A stretch of DNA of 64,000 bases from Planotetraspora thailandica (GTDB lineage: Bacteria; Actinomycetota; Actinomycetes; Streptosporangiales; Streptosporangiaceae), in NCBI RefSeq assembly GCF_016863335.1, contig NZ_BOOR01000018.1:62001-126000 (forward strand). Reading direction: 5' to 3'. How positions within the stretch are numbered: position 1 is the first letter of the stretch; every line of letters begins with the position of its first letter. The position numbers were made by a program, and so were the translations under genes. The notes beneath the pieces were generated by a model. That model made no database searches, was not told the DNA's origin, and saw nothing but the letters and a program-made list of their open reading frames with translations. Below are positions 37,223 through 47,848 of this stretch, piece by piece.

Positions 37223-37624
37223 TCACTCCTGCGGCTGCAGGGTCAGCGACACCGAGTTGATGCAGTAACGGTCGTCGGTGGGGGTCGGGTAACCCTCACC
37301 GTGGAAGACGTGACCGAGGTGGGAGTCGCAGCGGGCGCACCGCACCTCCACCCTCCTCATGCCGAGCGAGTCGTCCTCCAGGAGGACCACGGACTCCGAC
37401 TTGGACGGCTCGTAGAACGACGGCCATCCGCAGTGGGAGTCGAACTTGGTCTCCGACCTGAACAGCTCCACGCCGCACGCGCGGCAGGAGTAGACGCCGA
37501 CGGTCTTGGTGTCGACGTACTCGCCTGTCCAGGGACGTTCCGTCCCGGCCTGCCGGAGCACGTGGAACTCCTCGGGCGACAACTGCACGCGCCACTCGGC
37601 GTCGCTCTTGACCACCTTGTCCAT
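37223..37624 (-). CDS. msrB: Peptide-methionine (R)-S-oxide reductase
   Basis: 133 residues from ATG 37624. Two zinc-binding pairs are visible, CRACG near 48 and CARCDSHLGHVF near 95, and the catalytic Cys in DDRYCINSVSL near 120. It reduces methionine-R-sulfoxide in proteins and is cytoplasmic here, with no signal peptide. The longer frame upstream to 37723 has no support. Conserved HCGWPSF near 66 confirms the family. Confidence 0.95.
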   Translation of the reverse strand: MDKVVKSDAEWRVQLSPEEFHVLRQAGTERPWTGEYVDTKTVGVYSCRACGVELFRSETKFDSHCGWPSFYEPSKSESVVLLEDDSLGMRRVEVRCARCDSHLGHVFHGEGYPTPTDDRYCINSVSLTLQPQE

Positions 37625-38045
37625 GTTCACCAGCCTAAGCACGACGCCCCTGTCGGGGATTACGTACTCAGAACCACATGGACCCGGGAGATCTTCCCGC
37701 ACGAGTTCTTTCTGGCGAAGCATCCTTTCACCGCACTTCTTGCGTCTTCACTGATGAGGGGACCGACCGTCCTCCCTCACGGGGGGAGGTCTGCCCGTCC
37801 TGCCGTCAAGGCGGCGAAGCGCCCTACCCGTGCTGGGCGTCGCCGGACGGCGAGAGAGGACGCCGCCCGCAGGGCGGCCCGTCGAGTCCGTCCCGTCGCG
37901 GGCGCAGCGATCGTTGTGCCGAGCGCTGTGGGCCTCGCGACCACGAGCTCCCTGCCGGGGAGGCAGGGTGGCTTGTGGGAGCTCCCGGTCCGGCCGCCGT
38001 TGGCAGCCCGGGACGGACCCTCTCATCCCGGGTAGTGTCCGAGCC
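37625..38045. other. Intergenic region with nested hairpins
   Basis: 421 bp between the divergent msrB and LigD-polymerase genes; no gene is supported. At 37945-37984, GAGCTCCC pairs with GGGAGCTC and encloses CCCTGCC paired with GGCAGGG (37950-37956 and 37962-37968). The two stems share three bases, so the structures partly compete. Another hairpin (GCCGCCC/GGGCGGC) lies around 37862-37878. These may form a structured leader of the LigD-polymerase transcript. Confidence 0.5.
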
Positions 38046-39038
38046 ATGGCTTCGCCGTACATAGAACTCGACGTCGAGGGTCGGACCGTCAAGGTCACCA
38101 ACCCGGACAAGATCTACTTCCCCGGCATCGGGGCCACCAAGCGCGAGCTGGTGGAGTACTACGTGAGCGTCGGCGACGGCGTGCTGCGCGCGCTCAGAGA
38201 CCGGCCGACCTATCTCAAGCGCCACCCGGACGGCGTCGAATCGGATGCGATCTATCAGAAGCGCATGCCCAAGCATCCCGACTGGATCGAGACCGTCACC
38301 GTGCGGTTCCCGAGCGGGCGCACCGCCGACGCGTTCTGCCCGACCGAGGTGGCGGCGATCGCCTGGTGCGCCAACCTCGGCACGATCGACTTCCACCCAT
38401 GGGCCGCCCGCCGGCCCGACCTCGACCACCCCGACGAGCTGCGCATCGACGTCGACCCGCAGCCGGGAACGGGATTCGAGGAGGCCAGGAAGGTCGCCTT
38501 CGCCGCCAGGGAGGTGCTCGGCGAGCTGGGCATGGAGGGCTTCCCGAAGACCTCGGGCAACCGCGGCATCCACGTCAACGTGCCCATCGAGGCCCGCTGG
38601 TCGTATGTCGACGTACGGCACGCCGGCATCGCCCTGGCTCGCGAGGTGGAGCGCAGGCGGCCCGACCTGGCCACGACGGCCTGGTGGAAGGAGGAGCGGG
38701 GGGAGAAGGTCTTCATCGACTTCAACCAGAACGCCCTCGACCGCACCGTGGTGGGCGCCTACTCGGTGAGGGCCCGGCCGGACGGCAGGGTCTCGGCCCC
38801 GGTGACCTGGGACGAGCTGGCCGACTGCGATCCCGGCGACTTCGACCTGCGGACCATGCCGGAGCGGTTCGCCAAGCTGGGCGACGTGCAGCGGGAGATC
38901 GGCGACCGGGCGTTCCCGATCGACACGCTGCTCGAGTGGTACGCCGACGATCCACGCGGCGACATGCCGTACCCCCCGAACTACCCGAAGATGCCCGGTG
39001 AGCCCAAGCGCGTCCAGCCCTCCAAGGCCCGCGACTAA
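38046..39038 (+). CDS. LigD-type DNA repair polymerase (primase-polymerase) domain protein
   Basis: 330 residues from ATG 38046. It matches the polymerase (AEP/PrimPol) module of LigD used in end joining: VTNPDKIYFPGIGATKRELVEYY near 17, AWCANLGTIDFHPWAAR near 108, LRIDVDPQPGTGFEEAR near 134 (metal-binding Asp pair), FPKTSGNRGIHVNVPI near 168 (conserved His) and KVFIDFNQN near 222 (third Asp). It fills gaps and adds nucleotides at broken DNA ends. Here it is a separate gene; the ligase module is 1.3 kb downstream. No Ku gene is in the window. Confidence 0.92.
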   Translation: MASPYIELDVEGRTVKVTNPDKIYFPGIGATKRELVEYYVSVGDGVLRALRDRPTYLKRHPDGVESDAIYQKRMPKHPDWIETVTVRFPSGRTADAFCPTEVAAIAWCANLGTIDFHPWAARRPDLDHPDELRIDVDPQPGTGFEEARKVAFAAREVLGELGMEGFPKTSGNRGIHVNVPIEARWSYVDVRHAGIALAREVERRRPDLATTAWWKEERGEKVFIDFNQNALDRTVVGAYSVRARPDGRVSAPVTWDELADCDPGDFDLRTMPERFAKLGDVQREIGDRAFPIDTLLEWYADDPRGDMPYPPNYPKMPGEPKRVQPSKARD

Positions 39039-39045
39039 GCCGCTA

Positions 39046-39444
39046 TCAGCGGATCGTGGTGGCGATCAGCATGATCAGGACGAACGTCGACAGCCCGGTC
39101 GTCGCGTGGAGGAGGATGGCGGTCAACGGGCGGCCGCGTGACGCGCCTCGCGCGTGACGGCCGCCGCCCAGCCAGCGGGTCAGCATCGCGAAGCCGAGCA
39201 GCGCCGCGGTCGTGATGACGGCCAGCGCACCCCAGGCGTACCGGTCCTCCTGGGTGAGGATGAAGCCGATCCACAGGCCCAGCCCGGCGACGGCGAGTGC
39301 GGGGTGGCCGACGATCAGCATGCCGGGAAACCGGGTGACCTTGGCGACCCGACGGCGCGCGCCTCCGTCGGCCAGCCACCTGACCATCAGGGGGACCCCG
39401 GCCAGGGCCGATACCGTCCACGCTGCGAGCACGGCGAGATGCAC
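39046..39444 (-). CDS. Small four-helix membrane protein, unknown function
   Basis: About 132 residues if it starts at GTG 39444, where GGAGGG lies 3 bp upstream (short spacing, so the start is uncertain). Four hydrophobic segments are clear: LAVLAAWTVSALAGVPLMVRWLA, MLIVGHPALAVAGLGLWIGFIL, WGALAVITTAALLGFAMLTRWL and LLHATTGLSTFVLIMLIATTI. Two His residues lie at helix ends. I do not recognise the family. It is convergent with the LigD polymerase gene (7-bp gap) and divergent from the RibD-like gene. Confidence 0.6.
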   Translation of the reverse strand: MHLAVLAAWTVSALAGVPLMVRWLADGGARRRVAKVTRFPGMLIVGHPALAVAGLGLWIGFILTQEDRYAWGALAVITTAALLGFAMLTRWLGGGRHARGASRGRPLTAILLHATTGLSTFVLIMLIATTIR

Positions 39445-39582
39445 ACGCCCTCCGACTGGTTCATCGACTCTTCTTTGCCGTTCTTTGTCGATTCCGTGGA
39501 GATTCACACGTGGCGACATCGAACCGTTATCGGCACGTCCCGGACCGCTCGTCTGTCGCAGGCGTGTGCCACTGTAGAGACC

Positions 39583-40320
39583 GTGCGTCGCATTCATCCC
39601 GATGTCGAGGAAGATCCCGATCTTGTCGCCGCGTACACCTATCCGCGTGACCGGTGGCTGAGACTCAACATGGTGACCAGCGCCGACGGCGCGGCATGGA
39701 TGAAGGGCCTGTCGGCCGGCCTGTCCGGCCAGGGAGATCGCCGGATCTTCGGTGTGCTGCGCGGACTGGCCGACGTCGTGCTGGCCGGCGCGTCCACCGT
39801 GCGCACCGAGGGGTACGGCCCGGCCCGCCCCCGCGAGTCGTGGACGGCCCTGCGCGAGGGCAGGCCGCCCGCTCCGCCGATCGCGGTCGTCACCCGGCGG
39901 CTCGACCTCGACCTCGGCGGACCGCTGTTCACCGAGGCCGAGCCCTACGCGCGGCCCATCATCATCACGACGGAGTCGGCCCCGCAGGACCGCCTCGACG
40001 AGGCCGCCAAGAACGCCGACGTGATCATCGCGGGTGAGGAGCGGGTCGACATGCTCGCCGCCGTGCGCGACCTGCGCGGCCGCGGGCTGGGGCGGATCCT
40101 CTGCGAAGGAGGCCCCCGGCTCAACGCGCAGCTCGCCGCCGCCGGGCTGGTCGACGAGGTGTCGCTCACGATCAGCCCGCTGCTCCTCGGCGGTGACGCC
40201 GCGCGCATCCTCAACGGCGTGGCTTCGCAGACATCGCTCGTGCTCGCCCAGGTCCTGGAAGAGGATGGGTTCCTCTTCTGCAGATACGTCAGGGAGGCCC
40301 AGGATGGCCCTGCCGGTTGA
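39583..40320 (+). CDS. RibD C-terminal-like (pyrimidine) reductase
   Basis: 245 residues from GTG 39583. The dihydrofolate-reductase-like fold of the RibD C-terminal family is shown by LRLNMVTSADGAAWM near 26, VLRGLADVVLAGASTVRTEGYGP near 57, ILCEGGPRLNAQLAAAGLVDEVSLTISPLLLGG near 172 (cofactor-binding GG and the strand after it). Members reduce pyrimidine or related intermediates with NADPH, as in riboflavin synthesis. No riboflavin gene adjoins it. Its end overlaps the ligase gene by 17 bp. Confidence 0.85.
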   Translation: MRRIHPDVEEDPDLVAAYTYPRDRWLRLNMVTSADGAAWMKGLSAGLSGQGDRRIFGVLRGLADVVLAGASTVRTEGYGPARPRESWTALREGRPPAPPIAVVTRRLDLDLGGPLFTEAEPYARPIIITTESAPQDRLDEAAKNADVIIAGEERVDMLAAVRDLRGRGLGRILCEGGPRLNAQLAAAGLVDEVSLTISPLLLGGDAARILNGVASQTSLVLAQVLEEDGFLFCRYVREAQDGPAG

Positions 40321-41386
40321 ACCACCCGTCGCGCCGATGCTCGCCAAGGCGGTCAAGGGCATGCCGCCCCAGGACGGCTCGCTCTTCTACGAGCCCAAAT
40401 GGGACGGCTTCCGCTGCATCGTCTTCCGCGACGGCGACGAGATCTACCTCGGCAGCAGGAACGAGCGGCCGTTCACCCGCTACTTCCCCGAACTGGTGGA
40501 GGCGGTCAAGAAGGAACTGCCGGAGCGCTGCGTCGTGGACGGCGAGATCGTCATCGTCCAGGGCGACGCCCTCGACTTCGACAGCCTCCAGCAGCGCATC
40601 CATCCAGCCGCCTCGCGGGTGAAACTGCTGTCGGAGCAGATCCCCGCGTCCTTCGTGGCCTTCGACCTGCTCGCCCTCGGCTCGGACAACCTCATGGACC
40701 AGCCGTTCGCGGCACGCAGGGCCCGGCTTGAGGAGGTTCTCGGCGACGCGTCCGGGTCGGTGCGGCTCACGCCCGTCACCCGCGACGACAAGGTCGCCGG
40801 CGAGTGGTTCGACATGTTCGAGGGCGCCGGGCTCGACGGCATCGTGGTCAAGCCGGGCGACCTTCCGTACGCGCCGGACAAGCGGGTGATGTTCAAGGTC
40901 AAGCACGAGCGCACGGCCGACTGCGTCGTCGCCGGCTACCGCGAGCACAAGAGCGGCCCGGTGGTCGGCTCCTTGCTGCTCGGGCTCTACTCCGCCGACG
41001 GACGACTGCACCATGTGGGCGTGGCCGCCTCGTTCCCCATGAAGCGCAGGGCCGAGCTCGTCGAGGAGCTCGCGCCGTACCGGATGGACGACCTGAGCGA
41101 GCACCCGTGGGGCGCGTGGGCGGAGTTCGCGGCGGGCGGGTCGGACGGCCAGCGGCTGCCGGGCGCGGTCTCCCGGTGGAACGCCAAGAAGGACCTGTCG
41201 TTCATCCCGCTGCGGCCCGAGCTGGTGATCGAGGTGGCCTACGACCACATGGAGGGCGACCGGTTCCGGCACACCGCCCAGTTCCGCCGGTGGCGGGAGG
41301 ACCGCACGCCGTCGTCGTGCACGTACGAGCAGCTGGAACGGCCGGTCCGCTACGACCTCGGCGAGATCCTTGCCCCCGGCCGGTGA
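40304..41386 (+). CDS. ATP-dependent DNA ligase (LigD ligase module)
   Basis: 360 residues from ATG 40304. The adenylated lysine lies in the motif I segment FYEPKWDGFRCIVF near 27 (KWDG). VVDGEIVIV near 75 is motif III, FVAFDLLAL near 112 motif IIIa, GLDGIVVKPGDLPYAPDKRVMFKVKH near 178 motifs IV-V. A C-terminal OB-fold follows, with ELVIEVAYDHMEGDRFRHTAQF near 305. It seals nicks during double-strand break repair, working with the separate polymerase upstream. No phosphoesterase module is encoded next to it. Confidence 0.92.
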   Translation: MALPVEPPVAPMLAKAVKGMPPQDGSLFYEPKWDGFRCIVFRDGDEIYLGSRNERPFTRYFPELVEAVKKELPERCVVDGEIVIVQGDALDFDSLQQRIHPAASRVKLLSEQIPASFVAFDLLALGSDNLMDQPFAARRARLEEVLGDASGSVRLTPVTRDDKVAGEWFDMFEGAGLDGIVVKPGDLPYAPDKRVMFKVKHERTADCVVAGYREHKSGPVVGSLLLGLYSADGRLHHVGVAASFPMKRRAELVEELAPYRMDDLSEHPWGAWAEFAAGGSDGQRLPGAVSRWNAKKDLSFIPLRPELVIEVAYDHMEGDRFRHTAQFRRWREDRTPSSCTYEQLERPVRYDLGEILAPGR

Positions 41387-41477
41387 GGCCCCGGACCGGT
41401 GAGGCCCCGGACCGGTGAGGCGGCGCGCCCAGACGATCGGGTCGGCGCGCGCCGCGGAGCGTTTCCGGTGCCGCGGG

Positions 41478-41783
41478 TCACCCGGTGAGGGCGCGGACGG
41501 CCGCGGTGACGACGACGGCCGCCGCGACGACTACGAGGAACGGCGCCCTCAGGAGCAGTGCGACCGCCGCCGCGGCCAGGCCCGCCGCCCGCGCGTCCAC
41601 CACGAGCGTGCGGCCCTCCGCGAAAGTCTGAAGGGCGATGAGGGCGCTCAGCGTCGCGATAGGGACGAGAGCCGCCAGCTTGCGCACCAGCGGTCGTTCC
41701 AGGGCGGCCGCGGGCACGGACAGGCCGAGCAGCTTGACGGCGTAGCAGCCGGCGGCGAGAAGCAGGACGGCGGCCCAGATCAT
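41478..41783 (-). CDS. azlD: AzlD family small branched-chain amino acid exporter subunit
   Basis: 101 residues, three or four hydrophobic segments: WAAVLLLAAGCYAVKLLGL, LVPIATLSALIALQTFAEG and two overlapping C-terminal helices. Size, ending and position directly after an AzlC gene identify AzlD. Its ATG overlaps the AzlC stop by 4 bp. With AzlC it should export branched-chain amino acids or related compounds. Confidence 0.9.
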   Translation of the reverse strand: MIWAAVLLLAAGCYAVKLLGLSVPAAALERPLVRKLAALVPIATLSALIALQTFAEGRTLVVDARAAGLAAAAVALLLRAPFLVVVAAAVVVTAAVRALTG

Positions 41784-42622
41784 GCGGAGCCTCCCCGCGC
41801 GCCCGCGCCGATCCTGCCGGCGGCGAGGACCGCCGGCGCCGCCAGCGCAGCCACCAGGATGGGCACCCCGGCTGGTACGTACGGCAGGCAGCCCAGCGCG
41901 AGGACGACGGCCGCCGCGGCCACCAGAGGCTCCTGACGTTCCCGGATGTGCCCCCAGGAGATACGGGGGCGCGAGCCGCGAAGCCGGGCGCGTGCCGCCC
42001 TCTTCGGCCGGTCGTGCCGCTCGTGAGACCTGTCCGGCCGGGGCCTCCCCGGGCGCAGCATGGGCACCAGAAGGGCCAGGAACACCGCCGGACCGGCCGC
42101 GTCCAGCCCCCAGCCCGAGGGATCCCCGAGCGTCGCCGCGCCCACCGCTCCCAGGAGGGTCGTCAGGTTCCATCCCAGGTAGAGGCTCAGGCCGGTGACC
42201 GTGAAGCCCAGGCGGGCGCCGGCGCGGTCCGGCTGGGCGAGGGCCACCGCCGACGTCTCGTCGATGACCCACTGCGCGGCCAGAGGCCGCACGGCCGCGG
42301 GAAGGCCGAGCAACTGCGACAGGCGCAGTCCGTAGAAGGCGTTGCGCACGCCGAGGAACAGCGCCCCCGTCACGGCCGCCAGCGGGTTGCCGCCCGCGCC
42401 CAGCGCGCCGACCAGGGCGAACTGGGAGGCGCCGGTGAAGACGAGCAGGGACAACACGCATGTCTGGGCGACGCTCAGGCCCGACCCGGCCGAGGTCACC
42501 CCGAACGCGAATCCGGACAGGCCCACCGTCACGCCGACGCCGAGCGCGTCGCGGACGACCGCGGCCCGTGCGCGCGGCGGTTGGCTGAGCGGTTGGCTGC
42601 TCTGCGCGGGTGTGGTGGTCAC
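41780..42622 (-). CDS. azlC: AzlC family branched-chain amino acid exporter subunit
   Basis: 280 residues, about 6-8 hydrophobic segments. ALGVGVTVGLSGFAFGVTSAGSGLS near 26 and VFTGASQFALVGALGAGGNP near 61 are characteristic, as is FLGVRNAFYGLRLSQLL near 88. It is longer than usual because of a basic loop near 190-230 (RPGRPRPDRSHERHDRPKRAARARLRG). Same strand as an AraC regulator 42 bp upstream, which probably controls it. Confidence 0.92.
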   Translation of the reverse strand: MTTTPAQSSQPLSQPPRARAAVVRDALGVGVTVGLSGFAFGVTSAGSGLSVAQTCVLSLLVFTGASQFALVGALGAGGNPLAAVTGALFLGVRNAFYGLRLSQLLGLPAAVRPLAAQWVIDETSAVALAQPDRAGARLGFTVTGLSLYLGWNLTTLLGAVGAATLGDPSGWGLDAAGPAVFLALLVPMLRPGRPRPDRSHERHDRPKRAARARLRGSRPRISWGHIRERQEPLVAAAAVVLALGCLPYVPAGVPILVAALAAPAVLAAGRIGAGARGGSA

Positions 42623-42663
42623 CCGGATGAGAGTAAGGCGAGCCCTTTCGGGCGTCTTGGACG

Positions 42664-43488
42664 TTATTGCGCTCTATTGCGCTCTTGTCGGTAGGCGCCG
42701 GGCGGCACACCGACGATTCGGGTGAAATGCCGGTTCAGATGCGGCTGGTCGGTGAAGCCCACGGCGACGGCGGCCTGTGCCGGGGCCACTCCCGCATCCA
42801 GCAGCCGCCGGGCGTGCCTCACCCTGGCGTCGGTGAGCCAGGTGTGGGGAGGCATGCCGTACGCCTGCCGGAAGGCGCGGAGCAGCGCGAACGGGCTCGT
42901 GCCCAGCTCCGCGGCGAGCTCGCGCAGAGAAGGCGGCTCGGTCAACCGGCTCTCCAGGATCTCCCGGGCCCGCGCGGCCTCCCGCGTCGCCGGACCCCGG
43001 GGAACACGCGCGGGCATGGCCGTACCGCTGGAGCGCAGCAGCCGGGCCACCGCGAGGCGCAGCATCGTGTCCGCCGCGAGCGCGTTGTGCTGGTCGGCGG
43101 CCCGCAGCACCTGGGCGATCAGGTGTACGGCCTGCGGATCGTGGGCCACGGCGACGGCGAAGCCCGGGGTGCCGCGGATCGAGGTCGTCTCGGCGGCGAT
43201 CTCGGCGACCACGGCTTGGGAGGGGTAGACGACGCTGTAGGTCCATCCTTCCGGCACGCCGGCCTGGCCCGTGTGCACGGTGTCGGGATTGACCAGCGCG
43301 ACGTGGCCGGGCCCCGCGCGCTCGATCGCGTCGCGGTGGTGGAACTCCTCGACGCCCGAGGTGATCGCCGCCATCACGAACGACTCGTGCGTGTGCCGCG
43401 CGAAAGTCTTGCTGACGTAGCGGGCGTGCAGGAGATCGACGTCCGGCAGGCCGGGATGACGCCAGTGGCGGGCCTTCTCGGGGCTCAT
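42664..43488 (-). CDS. AraC family regulator, likely of azlCD
   Basis: 274 residues: an N-terminal cupin sensor (FARHTHESFVMAAITSGVEEFHHR near 28) and a C-terminal double helix-turn-helix (LRELAAELGTSPFALLRAFRQAYGMPPHTWL near 187; VAVGFTDQPHLNRHFTRIVGVPPGAYR near 240). It precedes azlC on the same strand, an arrangement common for AraC-AzlCD sets. The last codons hold a tandem ATTGCGCTCT duplication at 42666-42685, which changes only the tail. Confidence 0.9.
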   Translation of the reverse strand: MSPEKARHWRHPGLPDVDLLHARYVSKTFARHTHESFVMAAITSGVEEFHHRDAIERAGPGHVALVNPDTVHTGQAGVPEGWTYSVVYPSQAVVAEIAAETTSIRGTPGFAVAVAHDPQAVHLIAQVLRAADQHNALAADTMLRLAVARLLRSSGTAMPARVPRGPATREAARAREILESRLTEPPSLRELAAELGTSPFALLRAFRQAYGMPPHTWLTDARVRHARRLLDAGVAPAQAAVAVGFTDQPHLNRHFTRIVGVPPGAYRQERNRAQ

Positions 43489-43510
43489 CGCGGTGACCGG
43501 CGGGGCTCGG

Positions 43511-45634
<2,124 letters not shown>

Positions 45635-45734
45635 GTGACCTCATTCTCCACTGCCGCGGTCGATCGTGCACCTGGGTGATTGTCAGGACTATGGGGCGGT
45701 GCGGATCTCGAGCGTATGCGTGGTCGCACACAAA

Positions 45735-45761
45735 AGCCCCCGCCGAATGACGGCGGGGGCT
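45735..45761 (-). terminator. Rho-independent terminator of osmC
   Basis: AGCCCCCGCCG at 45735-45745 pairs perfectly with CGGCGGGGGCT at 45751-45761 (11 bp, 5-nt loop). On the minus strand the stem is followed by TTTTGTG, so it terminates the OsmC transcript. Confidence 0.9.
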
Positions 45762-45775
45762 CCGTTGTGGTGTTA

Positions 45776-46204
45776 CTAGTCGACCAGCTCGGCGTTCAGC
45801 GTGATCGTCGTGCCGGTCAGGGCCTTGCTGACCGGGCAGTTGGCCTTGGCCGTCTCGGCCGCCTGCTGGAAGTCCTCGGCGGACAGGCCGGGAACCTGGG
45901 CGCGGACCGACAGGACGATGCCGGTGATGCCCTCACCCGGCTGGAAGGTGACGTCGGCCTTGGTCTCCAGCGACTGCGGCGGCGTGCCCGCGCCGGCAAG
46001 CCCGTGGGACAGGGCCATCGAGAAGCAGGCGGAGTGGGCTGCCGCGATGAGCTCCTCCGGGCTGGTCTTGCCGTTGGCCTCCTGGGACCGAGAGGCCCAG
46101 GTGACGTCGAAGGTGCCGACGCCGGACGTGTCCAGCGATACGACGCCCGAGCCGTCGAGAAGCGCGCCCTTCCACTGCGTGGTCGCGGTACGGGTTGTCG
46201 CCAT
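45776..46204 (-). CDS. OsmC family peroxiredoxin
   Basis: 142 residues from ATG 46204. The two redox cysteines are in AAHSACFSMALSHGL near 58 and ETAKANCPVSKALTG near 123, the usual spacing of OsmC. It reduces organic hydroperoxides in the cytoplasm. A possible earlier ATG at 46219 adds only five residues. The upstream side is repeat array 3, beginning about 120 bp before the start; a strong terminator follows. Confidence 0.95.
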   Translation of the reverse strand: MATTRTATTQWKGALLDGSGVVSLDTSGVGTFDVTWASRSQEANGKTSPEELIAAAHSACFSMALSHGLAGAGTPPQSLETKADVTFQPGEGITGIVLSVRAQVPGLSAEDFQQAAETAKANCPVSKALTGTTITLNAELVD

Positions 46205-46323
46205 GGCGGATGATCCCTTCATTCGTGAGTCATATCCATGAGCGAGCTTAAAGGCGAGCGCTGCCTGATCCCTCGCTCCCCCCACCTTCACCCATAGCGG
46301 CGCCACCCCACCCACCCCCTTGA

Positions 46324-46780
46324 CCGTGATCACCCCACTCCCTTGGGCGTGATCACCGCACTCTTGGGGTGATCATGCAGAAGTTCGGGCGAACGTGGTC
46401 CGACCTGCGCCCCCCTGGGGCGTGATCATGCAGAAGTTCGGTAGGGCGGGGCCTGACCTGCGCATACGCGGTTCGTGATCATGCAGAAGTTCGACACCGC
46501 CCCGATTGACCTGCTGCTTTGCCGTACGTGATCATGCAGTTTCGTATGCTCGGCGCGGCTCGCGGAGGCTGCCGGACGCTGCTGTCGATGTCGTCGAGCG
46601 CGCGGCGGTGCATGATCACGACTAGGTAAGTGCCAGGCCGGACGTGATGGCGGCGAACTTCTGCATGATCACGTACTGCAAAGCAGCAGGTCGAGCCGCC
46701 TATACACGAACTTCTGCATGATCACGGCGCGGGTTCGCGCAGGTCAGAGTGCCTGCGAACGAGCTTCTGCATGATCACGC
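46324..46780. repeat. Array 3 of the 53-bp repeat family (most complete, symmetric)
   Basis: Forward cores begin at 46369, 46422, 46475 and 46528; inverted cores end at 46619, 46672, 46725 and 46778. All six within-arm spacings are exactly 53 bp. The copies next to the centre (46528 and 46619) are truncated. Mini-units with GTGATCAC at 46326 and 46349 precede the left arm, with CCCTTGG between them. The unit starting at 46475 and the inverted unit ending at 46672 share GACCTGCTGCTTTGC, so the arms can pair in part. It fills the space between the divergent osmC and hemerythrin genes. Confidence 0.95.
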
Positions 46781-46923
46781 CCAGGTGGGTGACGTCTATC
46801 CACTCGACGCGGACGTCTGTCCGCCCAGCGCATTCCGGGCCGAGGGGCGGCTGGCGTCCAGCTAGCGTGGCGCGGGCAACGCCAACCCTTCTGACCTGCG
46901 TCGATCCCCACGTGGAGACTGCC

Positions 46924-47613
46924 TTGACGAATGATGCCGAGCCGTACTTCGACGGCCGCGAAATGTACATGGTGCACAACATGCTCCGGCGCGAATTCGG
47001 GCTCACGCCGGAAGCGGTCCGCGGCGTCGCCGCCGGCGACCTGGACCGGGCCCGAGTGGTCGGCGCTCACATCACGGGCTTGACGACCGTCCTTCACCAC
47101 CACCATCACGGAGAGGACGAATTCGTCTGGCCCGCTTTGCTTGAGCGCGCCGCCGGCGAGGTGAAGGCGATCGTCCAGGTGATGGAGAGCCAACACCAGG
47201 GGATCGAGAAGGCCGTCTCCGAGGTCGACGCGGCGGTCGAGTCCTGGAGAGGCGGAGCCGCCGCCGAGTCCCGCGAAGCGCTGGCCGTCGCCGTCGCCCG
47301 GCTGCTGCCCCTGCTCAAGGAGCATCTGGCGGTGGAGGAGGAGCATGTCGTCCCCCTCATGGAGAAGCACATCACCGCGGCCGAGTGGAACCGCATCATC
47401 CAGACCGCCGCGGCCGGCGTCGACCCGGAAAGCCTTCCGTTGTCGTTCGGCATGATGATGTACGAGGGCGACCCCGAGATCATCGACCTCGTCATCTCCA
47501 ACATGCCGCCGGAAGCCCGCCCGGTCATCAGGGATCTGGCCGGGCAGGCCTTCGCGGCCCACTCCGAGCTGATCCACGGAACCGCGACGCCGCGGCGCAG
47601 CACCGAGCTGTGA
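46924..47613 (+). CDS. Hemerythrin HHE domain protein
   Basis: 229 residues from TTG 46924, with GGAG 6 bp upstream. The HHE metal-binding helices are visible: YMVHNMLRREFG near 15, TVLHHHHHGEDEFVWPALLER near 58, VMESQHQGIEKAVSEV near 91 and LLKEHLAVEEEHVVPLMEKHI near 138. They would hold a di-iron site for oxygen, nitric oxide or iron sensing. The C-terminal part resembles the extension of other actinobacterial members. Longer reading upstream would enter repeat array 3. A hairpin terminator follows. Confidence 0.88.
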   Translation: MTNDAEPYFDGREMYMVHNMLRREFGLTPEAVRGVAAGDLDRARVVGAHITGLTTVLHHHHHGEDEFVWPALLERAAGEVKAIVQVMESQHQGIEKAVSEVDAAVESWRGGAAAESREALAVAVARLLPLLKEHLAVEEEHVVPLMEKHITAAEWNRIIQTAAAGVDPESLPLSFGMMMYEGDPEIIDLVISNMPPEARPVIRDLAGQAFAAHSELIHGTATPRRSTEL

Positions 47614-47658
47614 TCACAGCCCCTCGGTCCGGCATTGCCTGGGCGGGATGACAAGGAA

Positions 47659-47688
47659 CGGAGGCCGCCCTGGTCAGGGCGGCCTCCG
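47659..47688. terminator. Terminator after the hemerythrin gene
   Basis: CGGAGGCCGCCCT pairs perfectly with AGGGCGGCCTCCG around a GGTC loop (13-bp stem), 46 bp after the stop. Confidence 0.85.
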
Positions 47689-47848
47689 CATCGTCGTCGC
47701 ATCAGCCAGATGGGGAGCGCCGACGTCGTACGGATCACCAGCAAAGGTGAAATATCGCACATTGTGATTATTTGACTGTTTAATCCTAGTTATCTGTTTA
47801 TGTTTACGTGTGGCACGCTGCATGTACTGAAGATCAGGTAGCTGGCGC

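Noticed and set aside
42666-42685. Tandem ATTGCGCTCT duplication at the end of the AraC gene
   Set aside because: A single 10-bp duplication that changes only the last codons; probably slippage without function.
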